Source of the DNA: Brevundimonas diminuta | GTDB taxonomy: Bacteria > Pseudomonadota > Alphaproteobacteria > Caulobacterales > Caulobacteraceae | Length of the DNA: 64,000 nucleotides | NCBI RefSeq assembly: GCF_022654015.1 | Contig: NZ_CP073063.1 | Coordinates: 1,302,001 to 1,366,000 of the forward strand | Reading direction: 5' to 3' | Shown: positions 33,533 through 42,198 of the stretch, in pieces | Layout: each line of letters opens with the position of its first letter | Position numbering within the stretch: the first letter of the stretch is position 1 | The notes under the pieces: generated by a model | The model's input: only the letters and a program-made list of their open reading frames with translations | Told to the model about the DNA's origin: nothing | The model's database searches: none | Program-made: the position numbers and the translations under genes

Positions 33533-33900
33533 TGCCCGTCTTCGAGATCACCAAACAGGCGACCTTCGACGCCGCCCACCACTTCCCGAACGAGCCCGAG
33601 GGCAGCATCTATCGCCGCGTCCACGGCCATTCCTTCACGGTCGAGGCGACGGTGCGGTCCGAGGTGCTGGATGTCGAACACGGCTGGGTCGCGGACCTGG
33701 GCGCGCTGGACCGGGCGCTGAAGGCGGCGGCCGAGACGCTGGATCACGGCATGCTGAACGAGCACGAGGGACTGGAGCTGCCCAGTCTGGAGAACCTGTG
33801 CCTGTGGTTCGCCAAGACACTGAAGCCTGAATGGCCGGGCCTTTGTCGGATTCAGGTGGCGCGGCCGACCATCAACGAGCGCTGCGTTCTAAGTCTCTGA
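33532..33900 (+). CDS. queD: QueD-like 6-carboxytetrahydropterin synthase, catalytic Cys replaced by Tyr
   Basis: A 122-residue protein from the ATG at 33532. The zinc histidines are present (ATFDAAHHF, then RVHGHSFTVEATV). The segment EGSIYRRVHGHSF aligns with E. coli EGHKCGRLHGHSF, so the residue at position 27, where canonical QueD has its nucleophilic Cys, is Tyr. Further motifs are GWVADLGALDRALKAA, LDHGMLNE and PSLENLCLWF. Operon position makes its place in queuosine synthesis almost certain, but the catalytic residue must differ or lie elsewhere. Confidence 0.88.
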   Translation: MPVFEITKQATFDAAHHFPNEPEGSIYRRVHGHSFTVEATVRSEVLDVEHGWVADLGALDRALKAAAETLDHGMLNEHEGLELPSLENLCLWFAKTLKPEWPGLCRIQVARPTINERCVLSL

Positions 33901-33901
33901 C

Positions 33902-34180
33902 CTAGCAGCGTTTGTCCTGACGCTGGCGCTGTTCGCAGCGGCGTTGTTCGCGTTCATAGTCGCGCTGTTCACGCTCGCGACGCAGTTTGGTTTCCTCGTC
34001 GGAGGTGGTGACGGCGTCGAAGCCGGCCCCGACGACCGCGCCGGTGGCTTTCGCCGTCCCGCCGACGACCGCAGCGGTCCCGCCGACGACGGCGCCGACA
34101 AGGCAGCCCTGCAGCATCAGGCAACCGCCCAGCACGACGACGACTTGGGATACGGAAACGAGGCGATTTCGACGACGCAT
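33902..34180 (-). CDS. Small glycine-zipper lipoprotein
   Basis: A 92-residue protein from the ATG at 34178-34180, with GGAG 8 nt upstream; a GTG three codons earlier is also possible. A basic N-region (MRRRNRLVSVS) and hydrophobic stretch end in a lipobox-like LMLQGC. A glycine-rich zipper follows (LVGAVVGGTAAVVGGTAKATGAVVGAGFDAV), then a highly charged Arg/Glu/Gln C-terminal helix (KLRREREQRDYEREQRR) ending in two Cys. It is probably attached to a membrane in the envelope. The function is unknown. It is convergent with queD, whose stop lies 2 bp away. Confidence 0.75.
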   Translation of the reverse strand: MRRRNRLVSVSQVVVVLGGCLMLQGCLVGAVVGGTAAVVGGTAKATGAVVGAGFDAVTTSDEETKLRREREQRDYEREQRRCEQRQRQDKRC

Positions 34181-34236
34181 GGGCGACACTCCAGAGATTT
34201 GGAATAGTCGTCGATAATGATGAATGAGGGCTGACT

Positions 34237-35085
34237 TCAGGCGGGACGTTGCGGCAGCAGCTTGCGGCGTTGGCGCGACAGGGCCAGCGGCGTTCCGTCA
34301 GCGCCCCAGGCGATCGCCTCGTCCACCGTCCAGCCCAAGCCGAGGTCCAGCATTCTGAACTCGAAGAAGGCCCAACCGTCGGGCGCGATCTGCGGCGTCG
34401 GGTCGGTCAGGATGTCGATACGCAGATCGACGGTGGTCATGGCGGCTGGCGTTTTGGATGCGGTCCAGGCGGGCGGATACAGCGCGTCCAGCAGGTAGCA
34501 CAGGCCGACCTCATCCAAGGGCCGGCCGTCGGCCATCCGCATCCAGGTGCGCTCGATCACCGGCTTGCCCTCGTTGCCGCCCAGGATGTTGGGGCCGCCG
34601 TCGAAGCGGTATTCGACGTGCTGGGCGAAATGCGGCGACATCGGCCCGCGTATGGTGGCCTTCGGGTCCAGCCTATCCAGCTGCGGGGGCGGCCCGTGCA
34701 ACGGCGTCAGCGGAGGCGGCGCGGCGTCCAGTCCATAGGTGCCGGTGGCATGGTGGGTCATGCGCCCGTCCTGCTCGGCCTCCACCGCAGCATACAGAAC
34801 ATTGCGGCCGCCGCGCAGCAGGCGAGGGCGAAAGGCGACCTGTTCACCGAACCTTGCCGCTGACAGATATTGGACCGACAGGGTCCGAAGGGGCGCCGTC
34901 AGCGCCAGTCCCTGTCGCATCGATTGGGCGCACAGGGCCGCCAGAAGACCGCCGAACGGAAAGCCCTTCTCCGGCGCCATGCTCGATGGGCCATTCGAGA
35001 AATGACCCGGCACGGGCGCGGACAGACCGCCGTCGTCGAGGATCTGGAACGTAAGGGCGGCGTCGAGGGAAATGGGCGGCGTCAT
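34237..35085 (-). CDS. Acyl-CoA thioesterase, double hotdog family
   Basis: A 282-residue protein from the ATG at 35083-35085 (MTPPISLDAALTFQ). The first hotdog half holds HFSNGPSSMAPEKGFPFGGLLAALCAQSMRQGLALTAPLRTLSVQYLSAARFGEQVAF, the second TTVDLRIDILTDPTPQIAPDGWAFFEFRMLDLGLGWTVDEAIAWGADGTPLALSRQRRKLLP. The closing LALSRQ(R/L)R(K/L)L is typical of TesB-like thioesterases. The substrate is unknown. It is divergent from an HxlR regulator, which is a plausible controller. Confidence 0.85.
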   Translation of the reverse strand: MTPPISLDAALTFQILDDGGLSAPVPGHFSNGPSSMAPEKGFPFGGLLAALCAQSMRQGLALTAPLRTLSVQYLSAARFGEQVAFRPRLLRGGRNVLYAAVEAEQDGRMTHHATGTYGLDAAPPPLTPLHGPPPQLDRLDPKATIRGPMSPHFAQHVEYRFDGGPNILGGNEGKPVIERTWMRMADGRPLDEVGLCYLLDALYPPAWTASKTPAAMTTVDLRIDILTDPTPQIAPDGWAFFEFRMLDLGLGWTVDEAIAWGADGTPLALSRQRRKLLPQRPA

Positions 35086-35265
35086 TGCGCAATCCTGCGT
35101 CAGGCGAAGAAGCGGCGGAAGACCTGATGACGATCTCCCGCCGAAGTCCAAGGAACAAGGCGGCGGACCGGGAGGCTCGCACGTCCGTTGCGAAACAAGA
35201 CTGACTTGGAGCGTTCGGATTTGCAACCCTTGCCAAATGCCTGACGCGGCGTCACTTTCGCGCCT

Positions 35266-35754
35266 ATGGGACGCACCGCCGACTACAGCCGCCAGAGCTG
35301 CTCCATCGCCGCCACGCTTGAGGTGATCGGCGATCCCTGGACCCTGCTGGTCATTCGCGACGCCTTCAACGGCGTCAGCCGGTTCGAACAGTGGCAGGAC
35401 AATCTGGGTGTGGCGCGCAACGTCCTGGCTGCCCGGTTGAAAAGCCTGGTTCAGCACGGCGTGCTGGAGCCGCGCTTGTATTCCGAACGCCCGCCGCGCA
35501 ACGAATATGTCCTGACCGCCAAGGGCAAGGATCTGTACGGCGTTCTGGTCACACTACACGGCTGGGGCAACAAGCACGTTTATGGCGACGCCGACAGCGG
35601 CATCGACATGGTCCACAAGACCTGCGGCCATTCCCTGACCCCACGCATCGCCTGCGGCTGCTGCGGCGAGATCGTCAAACCCAGAGACATGGTTCTGACC
35701 CGTGCCGAGAACAGGCCGACAGTCGGCGACGTGATGCCCAAGGAAGCGGCTTAG
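35266..35754 (+). CDS. HxlR family transcriptional regulator
   Basis: A 162-residue protein, MGRTADYSRQSCSIAATLEVIGDPWTLLVIRDAFNGVSRFEQWQDNLGVARNVLAARLKSLVQHGVL, the winged-helix HxlR core with the N-terminal Cys that some members use as a redox or electrophile sensor. The C-terminus carries a zinc-ribbon-like stretch (CGHSLTPRIACGCCGEIVKPRDM). It is divergent from the thioesterase, so self-regulation and thioesterase control are likely. The 180-bp gap between them has TTGCAACCCTTGCC but I could not define an operator. Confidence 0.9.
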   Translation: MGRTADYSRQSCSIAATLEVIGDPWTLLVIRDAFNGVSRFEQWQDNLGVARNVLAARLKSLVQHGVLEPRLYSERPPRNEYVLTAKGKDLYGVLVTLHGWGNKHVYGDADSGIDMVHKTCGHSLTPRIACGCCGEIVKPRDMVLTRAENRPTVGDVMPKEAA

Positions 35755-35772
35755 AGGGCGCTGCGTCCGACC

Positions 35773-36030
35773 ATGAATCGTCTGATGTTGAGATCACTGA
35801 TCGCAACCGCAGTCGTCTCAGCGGTCATCGCTGGAGCTTGGGTCTCCAAGATGGAAGGCGACTGCAGGCGGTTGCTCGCAACCAGTTCCCAAAGCGATGT
35901 CGAGGTGCGCCGCACGAGCGCGGGCATCTGCTATCCTTGTCGCTCAGACGGCCCTTGTACGATATCAGTTATCGCGCGTGCGAGGGCGGCGATCGCGCCT
36001 ATCGCGCGTCCTGATACGGCGAGCCGCTAG
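35773..36030 (+). CDS. Small secreted or membrane protein, uncertain
   Basis: An 85-residue reading: MNRLMLRSLIATAVVSAVIAGAWVSKMEGDC has a convincing basic N-region and hydrophobic stretch, while the rest (RRLLATSSQSDVEVRRTSAGICYPCRSDGPC) has four Cys and no recognised domain. The ribosome binding site is weak. It starts 18 bp after the HxlR stop on the same strand. I rate it as possible, not certain. Confidence 0.4.
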   Translation: MNRLMLRSLIATAVVSAVIAGAWVSKMEGDCRRLLATSSQSDVEVRRTSAGICYPCRSDGPCTISVIARARAAIAPIARPDTASR

Positions 36031-36090
36031 CTATGCCCATGTCGCCGCCCTACTGACGCTTTCTGACAGCAGGCCTGCTAGGATCGCGGG

Positions 36091-36792
36091 GTGTCACGCT
36101 CCGAACGCCTTCTCGATCTGCTGAACGTCATGCGGAGGCATCGTCGGCCGGTGAGCGGGCAGGTGTTGGCCGAGGAGATGGGCGTCAGCCTGCGGACGCT
36201 TTACCGCGACATCGCCAGCCTGCAGGCGCAAGGGGCGACGATCGAGGGGGAGGCGGGGGTCGGCTATATTCTGAAGCCGGGCTTCATGCTGCCGCCGCTG
36301 ATGTTCACGCCGGAAGAGATCGAGGCCCTGGTGCTGGGGTCGCGCTGGGTGGCGGACCGGGCCGACCCGCGCATGCGCGATGCGGCGCTGGCGGCGCTGG
36401 GACGGATCTCGGCGGTGCTGCCGCCCGACCTGCGCGACGAGATGGACACATCGGCCCTGCTGGTCGTGCCGGGAGAGCCGTTCCCGGCGGATCGGGTCGA
36501 TCCTGCCTTGCTCAGGAAGGCGATCCGCACCGAGCGGCGGCTGAAGCTGTGTTACCGCGACGAGGCGGGGTCGGCGTCCGAGCGTGTGGTCTGGCCGTTC
36601 GCCCTGGCCTTCTTCGACCGGGTGAGATTGCTGATCGCCTGGTGCGAACTGCGCAGTGATTTCCGCAGTTTCCGCACCGATCGCATCGTCGAGGCGCAGG
36701 TGATGGAGGCGCGCTATCCGATGCGTCGCCAGGCGCTGATGAAGACCTGGCGCGAGGCGCATGAAAGATCGCGGTCAGGCGACGGCTGCTGA
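36091..36792 (+). CDS. YafY-type helix-turn-helix WYL-domain regulator
   Basis: A 233-residue protein starting at GTG (36091). The winged helix reads SERLLDLLNVMRRHRRPVSGQVLAEEMGVSLRTLYRDIASLQAQGATIEGEAGVGY. The WYL part follows (LRKAIRTERRLKLCYRDEAGSASERVVWPFALAFFDRVRLLIAWCELRSDFRSFRTDRI), where the usual WYL reads LIAWC. Such proteins sense nucleic acid fragments or other ligands. The VOC gene starts 61 bp downstream, and a regulator-glyoxalase pair of this kind is common, so that gene is a likely target. Confidence 0.88.
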   Translation: MSRSERLLDLLNVMRRHRRPVSGQVLAEEMGVSLRTLYRDIASLQAQGATIEGEAGVGYILKPGFMLPPLMFTPEEIEALVLGSRWVADRADPRMRDAALAALGRISAVLPPDLRDEMDTSALLVVPGEPFPADRVDPALLRKAIRTERRLKLCYRDEAGSASERVVWPFALAFFDRVRLLIAWCELRSDFRSFRTDRIVEAQVMEARYPMRRQALMKTWREAHERSRSGDGC

Positions 36793-36853
36793 CGGAAACT
36801 GGCAGCAGCAAAGGCTAGGGTTCGGCGTGTCGGAAAAACCAGGAGCCGGGCTG

Positions 36854-37204
36854 ATGAGCGAGATCGAGGATATTCTTCTGGCCGTTGCGGACCCGGAGGT
36901 TAGCGCGCGCTTCTATGCCAGTCTGCTGGGTTGTCGGCCTGTGGTGGCGGGACCGGACCGGGCCTTGTTCAAGCTGACGTCGGGCCGGGCGCTGGGGCTG
37001 CTGCGGCGTGCCGACGATCGGCGCGAGGTATGCGAGGTCAACTTTCCGCTGGAGGGCGCCGAGGCGGTGGATCAGGCGCATATCGATTGGTGGGATCGCG
37101 GGGCGCGCATTCTGACGCCGCCGACGGACGCCGCGCCGGTCCGCAGCTTCGTGGCGGGCGACCCGGACGGCCATCGGCTGAGAGTCTACGCCGTCGCGGC
37201 GTGA
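36854..37204 (+). CDS. VOC family protein (bleomycin-resistance/glyoxalase fold)
   Basis: A 116-residue protein from the ATG at 36854: MSEIEDILLAVADPEVSARFYASLLGCRPV, then LFKLTSGRALGLLRR, CEVNFPLEGAEAVDQAHIDWWDRGARILTPPTDAAPVRSFVAGDPDGHRLRVYAV. It has the two beta-alpha-beta-beta-beta modules of the VOC fold; metal ligands are not clear. It lies just after the YafY-type regulator. The substrate is unknown. Confidence 0.85.
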   Translation: MSEIEDILLAVADPEVSARFYASLLGCRPVVAGPDRALFKLTSGRALGLLRRADDRREVCEVNFPLEGAEAVDQAHIDWWDRGARILTPPTDAAPVRSFVAGDPDGHRLRVYAVAA

Positions 37205-37210
37205 GGGTGA

Positions 37211-37900
37211 TCAGACCTCGGCTTCGAGCCGGTATCCGACGCCGCGCACATTGGTCAGCAGGCCGGCGGCGTCGGCGGCGTCCAGCTTGCGGCGCAGGTG
37301 GCTGACATGGCTGTCGATGGTGCGTTCCAGAACCGCCTGATTGGGAAAGCAGGCCTGCATGATCTCGCTGCGGCTGAAGACGCGCAGGGGCGTGCGGGCC
37401 ATGTGGGCCAGGATGCGGAACTCGGTCAGGGTCAGGTCCAGACGGCGCTTGCCCGACGGCGTCAGGATCGCCGCCAGGTAGTTCTCCAACTGAACTTCCA
37501 GCGGACCGACGCGCAGGGTCTTGGCGGCCCGGCCGCCCCCGCTGCGTCGCAGGATAGTCTGGATCGAGGCCGTGACCTCGGCCGGCTTGAACGGCTTGGG
37601 GATGTAGTCGTCCGCGCCGATCCGCAGCGCCTGCAGCTTGTCGGCGGCCTCGTCCCGGTCGCCGACCATGATGACGGGCGTCTCGCCGCGCCGACGCAGT
37701 TCGCCCAGCACGTCCCAACCGTCGCGCACGGGCAGGCGGACGCTGAGCAGGGCGAGATCGGGTTTCAAAGACGCGTGCAGATCGGCCGCCTGCTGGCCGT
37801 CGGCGGCGACGACGGTGCGAAAGCCGTCCCGGCGCAGGGCCGCGTCCAGGACTTCGACGCCCTCGGCGGCGTCATCGGCGATCAGGATCAGGGGGCTCAT
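37211..37900 (-). CDS. OmpR-family response regulator lacking the phosphoacceptor Asp
   Basis: A 229-residue protein from the ATG at 37898-37900. The receiver (1-115) keeps Asp9-Asp10 (LILIADDAAEGVEVL) and Lys102 (YIPKPFKPAEV). The phosphoacceptor position reads DLALLSVRLP with Ser53 instead of Asp, and the conserved Thr/Ser is Gly80 (PVIMVGDRD). The DNA-binding winged helix is intact (LTLTEFRILAHMARTPLRVFSRSEIMQACFP, then RTIDSHVSHLRRKL and NVRGVGYRL). It therefore probably works without phosphorylation, as an atypical OmpR-type regulator. No kinase is adjacent; a TonB receptor gene ends upstream. Confidence 0.88.
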   Translation of the reverse strand: MSPLILIADDAAEGVEVLDAALRRDGFRTVVAADGQQAADLHASLKPDLALLSVRLPVRDGWDVLGELRRRGETPVIMVGDRDEAADKLQALRIGADDYIPKPFKPAEVTASIQTILRRSGGGRAAKTLRVGPLEVQLENYLAAILTPSGKRRLDLTLTEFRILAHMARTPLRVFSRSEIMQACFPNQAVLERTIDSHVSHLRRKLDAADAAGLLTNVRGVGYRLEAEV

Positions 37901-38006
37901 GGCGTCTCCGAAAGCCGCCATCGCGCCAGATCGCCGCGTCGTCCAGCAAAACCGGACGGCTGCGGTGAAGTTTCATATCGCCGTCGCAAAGCCTTCACGC
38001 AGACGA

Positions 38007-38040
38007 CCAAAAACCCCCTTCCGCGCGGGCGGAAGGGGGT
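38007..38040 (-). terminator. Intrinsic terminator of the TonB receptor gene
   Basis: On the minus strand ACCCCCTTCCGC pairs with GCGGAAGGGGGT over 12 bp, with a 4-base loop, followed by TTTTTGG. It lies 24 bp past the TonB receptor stop. Confidence 0.9.
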
Positions 38041-38063
38041 AGTCGATCGTCCGGGAGGAACGC

Positions 38064-40397
38064 TTAGTAGGAGGCGCGCAGCTCGATGCCGAAGGTGCGC
38101 GGGTTGTTGAAGTTGCCGTAGTCGCCCAGGGTGGCCCGGTTCGAGGGGTCGCGACGATAGACGTAGGTCTCGTCCAGCAGGTTGCGCGACCACAGGGCCA
38201 CTTCCAGCAGCGGACCGCCGTCGCGGGTCGTGATGTCGGCGATGGCGACGCGGGCGTTCACGACGAAGGACGAGTCGGCCTTGATCGCGAACTGCTCGAA
38301 GCTGTGGGCCGCATCGGCGTAGTTGGCGTCGATGTGCGCTTTCAGGGTCGCGCCCATGAAGGGCGAGTTCCAGTCGGCGGCGACGCTACCGGCGTTCTCA
38401 GGCGTATAGGCGATGAAGACCTGCTGCACCTGGCCGTTGAACGGGTTGACCGTGTCCGGCACCTTGGCGTCCGTATAGGCGTAAGAAGCCGACAGGGTCA
38501 GGTTGTCGGTCGCCCGGAACTGACCTTCCAGCTCCACGCCGCGGATTTTCGTGGTGCCCGGGGCGTTGATCGTTTCCAGCGTGTTGCGGGTTGAGGCGCC
38601 TTGGACGGTGACCAGGCTGAAGTCGATCTGGCTGTCGGTGCGGTCCATGGCGTAGACGGCCGCATTGAAGCGGACGCGACGATCGAACAGGTCGCTCTTC
38701 AGGCCGATTTCGTAGGCCTTGACCTCTTCGGGATCGAACGAGCGGTAGGTCAGCGAGCGCGAGGAGGCGCCGCCGGCGCGGTAGCCGGTCGAATACTTGC
38801 CGTAGACGTTGATGTTGTTGCTGACGTCATAGGCCAGGGTGACCAAGGGGTCGAAGCGATCGACCTTGGAGCTGAAGGTCAGGTTGGTGGGGGCGTTGTT
38901 GACGACCTCCAACTTGCCGTCCTTGTCGTCCCAGGTGTAGCGACCGCCGACCGTCAGGTGCAGGGCGTCCAGGCTGGCCGGGGTCCAAGTGGCCTGGCCG
39001 TAGATGGCCTTGGATTCCGAGTGTGCGGTGGACTTGCGGTCCAGCGAGCGGAAGCCGCGGATCGTAGGGGTGGGGTCCAGGATGGTGTAGCCCGTACCGT
39101 CGGCGTTCCATTGGTTGGTTGAGGGCGTGGCGGCGTCGTCGGACACCGTTTCCTTGAAGTAGAAGACGCCGCCGACATAGTCGATGCTGTCGCCCAGCGA
39201 ACCGACGGCCTGCAGTTCCTGGCTGAACTGATGCTGCCAGAAGCCGGCCAGCGAATAGCGGCTGAAGCGGCCGTTCGGGCCGACGACCGGCGGACGGTGG
39301 GCGCCGGCGATGTTGTCATACTGCTCGACGTCCAGATCGCGGTAGGCCGTGATCGAACGAATTTCCAGCGAGTCGGTCGGGCGATACGACAGGTGCAGAT
39401 CCATGCCGCGCGTGTCGTCGACGCTGAACTGCTGAGGCACGCCGATGTCGGCTTGCGTCATGCGGTTGGAGCCTTCGACCTGGACCAGGGGCGACAGGCC
39501 GCGAATGCTGCCCGACGGAACTGTCGCCGAGGTGAACGGCACGACGGTCAGGCCGTTCGGGTTGAAGTTCAGCAGCTGGCTGTAGAACGGGGTGTTCTTG
39601 TCCTTGCTGATGTCCGCCGCCAGGGTGGCGGTGAAGTTTTCGGCCGGCGTCCAGCGCGTCTGGAAGCGAAGGCCCCGGCGGTCATATTCGCCAAAGCCGG
39701 TCTGTCCCGGCAGGATGTTCTCGGTCACCGGACCCTGAACTGAAATGATGCCGTCGACCTTGAAGGCGAAGTCGCCGAGGGCGGGGAAGTCGACGTGCAG
39801 TTCGGAGTTGTAGGACTCCAGATTGCCGACGCCGGCGATGGCGCGCATGCCGAACACGCCCGTGGGCTTCTTGGTCACCAGCGACAGGGCGCCGCCTTCG
39901 GTGTTTCGGCCGAACAGGGTGCCTTGCGGACCCTTCAGGACTTCGACGCGCTCGATGTCGAGCAGGGCGGCGGCGAGGCCGTGCTGGCGGGCCAGATAGA
40001 CGCCGTCGACATAGACGCCGACGCCTTGCTCGCGGGCGGGCTGGTTGGCGTCGTTCGGCACGATGCCGCGGATGCCGATGGTCATGGCGGACTGACGGGC
40101 CTCGAAGGTGGCGATGCGCAGGCTGGGGACGCTGCCGTCGGCCAGATCCATCAGACTCTGCACGTGGCGATCGGCCAGGGCTTCGGCGTTGACGACCGAG
40201 ATCGAGATCGGCGTGTCTTGCAGGTTGGTTTCGCGCTTGGTGGCCGTCACGACGATGTCGTCCAGACCGGCCGGCTCGGCGCTGGCGGCCGTCGGCGCGG
40301 TCTGGACCGGCGCGGTTTGGGCGAAGGCGGAAACGGGCGCGGCGAGAAGGGCGGTCCCCAGCAGCAGCTGAAGGCGCAGTTTGGTCTGACGATGCAT
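38064..40397 (-). CDS. TonB-dependent outer membrane receptor
   Basis: A 777-residue protein with a signal peptide (MHRQTKLRLQLLLGTALLAAPVSAFAQ), a TonB-box-like LDDIVVTATKRETN, a plug domain (residues 50-170; SLRIATFEARQSAMTIGIRGIVPND and VEVLKGPQGTLFGRNTEGGALSLVTKKP) and a 22-strand barrel ending in aromatic FGIELRASY. It imports a bulky ligand with energy from TonB-ExbBD. The plug is of the Caulobacterales and sphingomonad type with unknown ligands; iron, carbohydrate or other substrates are all possible. A TGCAC-GGCTGT direct repeat lies in the 159-bp upstream gap. Confidence 0.93.
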   Translation of the reverse strand: MHRQTKLRLQLLLGTALLAAPVSAFAQTAPVQTAPTAASAEPAGLDDIVVTATKRETNLQDTPISISVVNAEALADRHVQSLMDLADGSVPSLRIATFEARQSAMTIGIRGIVPNDANQPAREQGVGVYVDGVYLARQHGLAAALLDIERVEVLKGPQGTLFGRNTEGGALSLVTKKPTGVFGMRAIAGVGNLESYNSELHVDFPALGDFAFKVDGIISVQGPVTENILPGQTGFGEYDRRGLRFQTRWTPAENFTATLAADISKDKNTPFYSQLLNFNPNGLTVVPFTSATVPSGSIRGLSPLVQVEGSNRMTQADIGVPQQFSVDDTRGMDLHLSYRPTDSLEIRSITAYRDLDVEQYDNIAGAHRPPVVGPNGRFSRYSLAGFWQHQFSQELQAVGSLGDSIDYVGGVFYFKETVSDDAATPSTNQWNADGTGYTILDPTPTIRGFRSLDRKSTAHSESKAIYGQATWTPASLDALHLTVGGRYTWDDKDGKLEVVNNAPTNLTFSSKVDRFDPLVTLAYDVSNNINVYGKYSTGYRAGGASSRSLTYRSFDPEEVKAYEIGLKSDLFDRRVRFNAAVYAMDRTDSQIDFSLVTVQGASTRNTLETINAPGTTKIRGVELEGQFRATDNLTLSASYAYTDAKVPDTVNPFNGQVQQVFIAYTPENAGSVAADWNSPFMGATLKAHIDANYADAAHSFEQFAIKADSSFVVNARVAIADITTRDGGPLLEVALWSRNLLDETYVYRRDPSNRATLGDYGNFNNPRTFGIELRASY

Positions 40398-40556
40398 TTT
40401 TATCCCCTGCTTAGTCGGGGCGGGGATTACGCTGTCATTGCGATGCGCAGTTTACAGCCGTGCAACAGCCCGGTGCATCTTTGATGTCCGAGGTTGAGAG
40501 AGACCTGCAATCAGGGTCCACCCCGCCTCCACATCGTCTCCACACTTGGGTCGGGG

Positions 40557-41768
40557 CTAGACGACGACCGCCGTCGTGTCGCGGATAAAGCCGCCGCCCA
40601 GAACGCGTTCGGTGTCTGTCGGGTCGTACAGGGCGCAGGCCTGGCCCGGCGCGACGCCCTCTTCGCCCTCGTCGAAGACGACGCGGATATCGCCGTCGAT
40701 CAAGCCGAGGCGAGCAGGTGAGGGCTGGCGAGTCGAGCGGACACGAGCCAGGACCGGGATGTTGGCCTCGGCCGCCTCGATGATGGTCGCCTCGTCACCG
40801 AGCCAGTTGGTTTCTTCCAGCGTCAGGCTGGCCGTCAGCAGGGCTTCACGCGGGCCGACGATGACGCGACGGGTCTCGGGCTCCAGCCGGGTCACGAACA
40901 GCGGCTCGCCCACCGCGACGTTCAGGCCGCGGCGCTGGCCGATTGTATAGTCCGTGATGCCCGCGTGCCGGCCCAGCACCCGACCGTCCATATGCACGAT
41001 CTCGCCGGCCTCACGCCCTTGCGGACGCAGGCGGTCGATCAGGGTGCGATAGTCCCCGGAAGGCACAAAACAGATGTCCTGGCTGTCCGGCTTTGCGGCG
41101 ATCTTCAGACCCAATTCGGCGGCGACGCCGCGCACCTGGGGCTTTTCCAGATCGGCCAGCGGGAAACGCAGATAGTCCAACTGGTCCTGGGTCGTGGCGA
41201 ACAGGAAGTAGGATTGGTCGCGCGAATGGTCGATGGCCTTGCGCATCTGCGAGCGGTTGCCGGCGACCGCGCGGCGGACGTAGTGACCCGTCGCCATCGC
41301 CTCGGCGCCCAGATCGCGCGCCACGTCCAGCAGGTCGCGAAACTTGACGGTCTGATTGCAGCGGATGCAGGGGACCGGCGTCTGGCCCTTCAGATAGCTG
41401 TCGGCGAACTGGTCGATCACCGCGTCCCTGAACCGGCTTTCATAGTCCAGAACGTAATGGGGAATGCCGATCATGTCGGCGGCCAGACGCGCGTCGTGAA
41501 TGTCCTGACCCGCGCAGCAGGCGCCCTTCTTCTTCAGCGCCGCGCCGTGGTCGTAGAGCTGAAGCGTCACGCCGACGACGTCGTAGCCCGCCTTGTGCAG
41601 CAGGGCCGCGACGACGGTGGAATCCACACCGCCCGACATGGCGGCCACCACGCGCGCGCCGACCGGCAGGCCGACCGCCGCCCGCGCGCTCTCGACCGCC
41701 GCATCCATGTCGTTGCGGGCGATGTCGGGAACGGGGCAGAAATCTTCGACCAGGGTCATCGCGGCCAT
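40557..41768 (-). CDS. mnmA: tRNA-specific 2-thiouridylase MnmA
   Basis: A 403-residue protein. The PP-loop [36 protein letters not shown] binds ATP. The first catalytic Cys is in [14 protein letters not shown] and the second in [13 protein letters not shown]. The C-terminal barrel contains [10 protein letters not shown]. It adds sulphur to U34 of Lys, Glu and Gln tRNAs. An N-terminal extension of about 30 residues precedes the fold. The sciP terminator lies 35 bp upstream, so it needs its own promoter. Confidence 0.96.
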   Translation of the reverse strand: MAAMTLVEDFCPVPDIARNDMDAAVESARAAVGLPVGARVVAAMSGGVDSTVVAALLHKAGYDVVGVTLQLYDHGAALKKKGACCAGQDIHDARLAADMIGIPHYVLDYESRFRDAVIDQFADSYLKGQTPVPCIRCNQTVKFRDLLDVARDLGAEAMATGHYVRRAVAGNRSQMRKAIDHSRDQSYFLFATTQDQLDYLRFPLADLEKPQVRGVAAELGLKIAAKPDSQDICFVPSGDYRTLIDRLRPQGREAGEIVHMDGRVLGRHAGITDYTIGQRRGLNVAVGEPLFVTRLEPETRRVIVGPREALLTASLTLEETNWLGDEATIIEAAEANIPVLARVRSTRQPSPARLGLIDGDIRVVFDEGEEGVAPGQACALYDPTDTERVLGGGFIRDTTAVVV

Positions 41769-41802
41769 TTAGTGCGGAACCGGCGCGATTTCGAGGCCCG
41801 CA

Positions 41803-41841
41803 AACGAAAAGGGCCGCACCCGTCGCCGGATGCGGCCCTTA
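41803..41841 (-). terminator. Intrinsic terminator of sciP
   Basis: On the minus strand AAGGGCCGCA pairs with TGCGGCCCTT, extended by an inner CCGG-like pair, followed by TTCGTTTG. It lies 19 bp past the sciP stop and 35 bp upstream of mnmA. Confidence 0.85.
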
Positions 41842-41859
41842 ACGTCTTCGGGGAAACCC

Positions 41860-42144
41860 TCAGGAGCGGTAGCTCTGGATCCGCGTCGTGCGCAGACCCT
41901 GCATGCCCCATTTGTCGATGGCCTTCTGCCAGGCCAGGAACTCTTCGGCCGTCAGGCGATATTTCGCCAGGGCGTCGTCGAGGCTGAGCAGGCCGCCGCG
42001 AACGGCGGCGACGACCTCGGCCTTGCGCCGGATCACCCACCGGTCCGTGTTGGACGGCGGCAGGTCGTTGAGGGTCAGGGGCGTGCCAGTCGGTCCGACC
42101 ACGTATTGTTCGCCTTTGCTATTAAGGCGTCGCTCTTGCAACAT
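41860..42144 (-). CDS. sciP: DUF1153 protein SciP, inhibitor of CtrA-activated transcription
   Basis: A 94-residue protein: YVVGPTGTPLTLNDLPPSNTDRWVIRRKAEVVAAVRGGLLSLDDALAKYRLTAEEFLAWQKAIDKWGMQGLRTTRIQSYR. The segment LPPsnTdRWVIRRKAEVVAAVRGGLLs is the DUF1153/SciP signature. In Caulobacter SciP builds up in swarmer cells and blocks activation of CtrA targets, among them flagellar genes and itself. Its place next to flgE is conserved in Caulobacter. A TTAA-N7-TTAG element lies about 55 bp upstream. Confidence 0.9.
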   Translation of the reverse strand: MLQERRLNSKGEQYVVGPTGTPLTLNDLPPSNTDRWVIRRKAEVVAAVRGGLLSLDDALAKYRLTAEEFLAWQKAIDKWGMQGLRTTRIQSYRS

Positions 42145-42198
42145 GGGCTTATGCCTCTTTCACCAACACCGTAGTGTCATGAAGGTAGGCGTCCCCGA

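Noticed and set aside
40398..40556. Cobalamin riboswitch ahead of the TonB receptor
   Set aside because: No B12-box-like core is present and the gap is short; only a TGCAC-GGCTGT direct repeat was seen.
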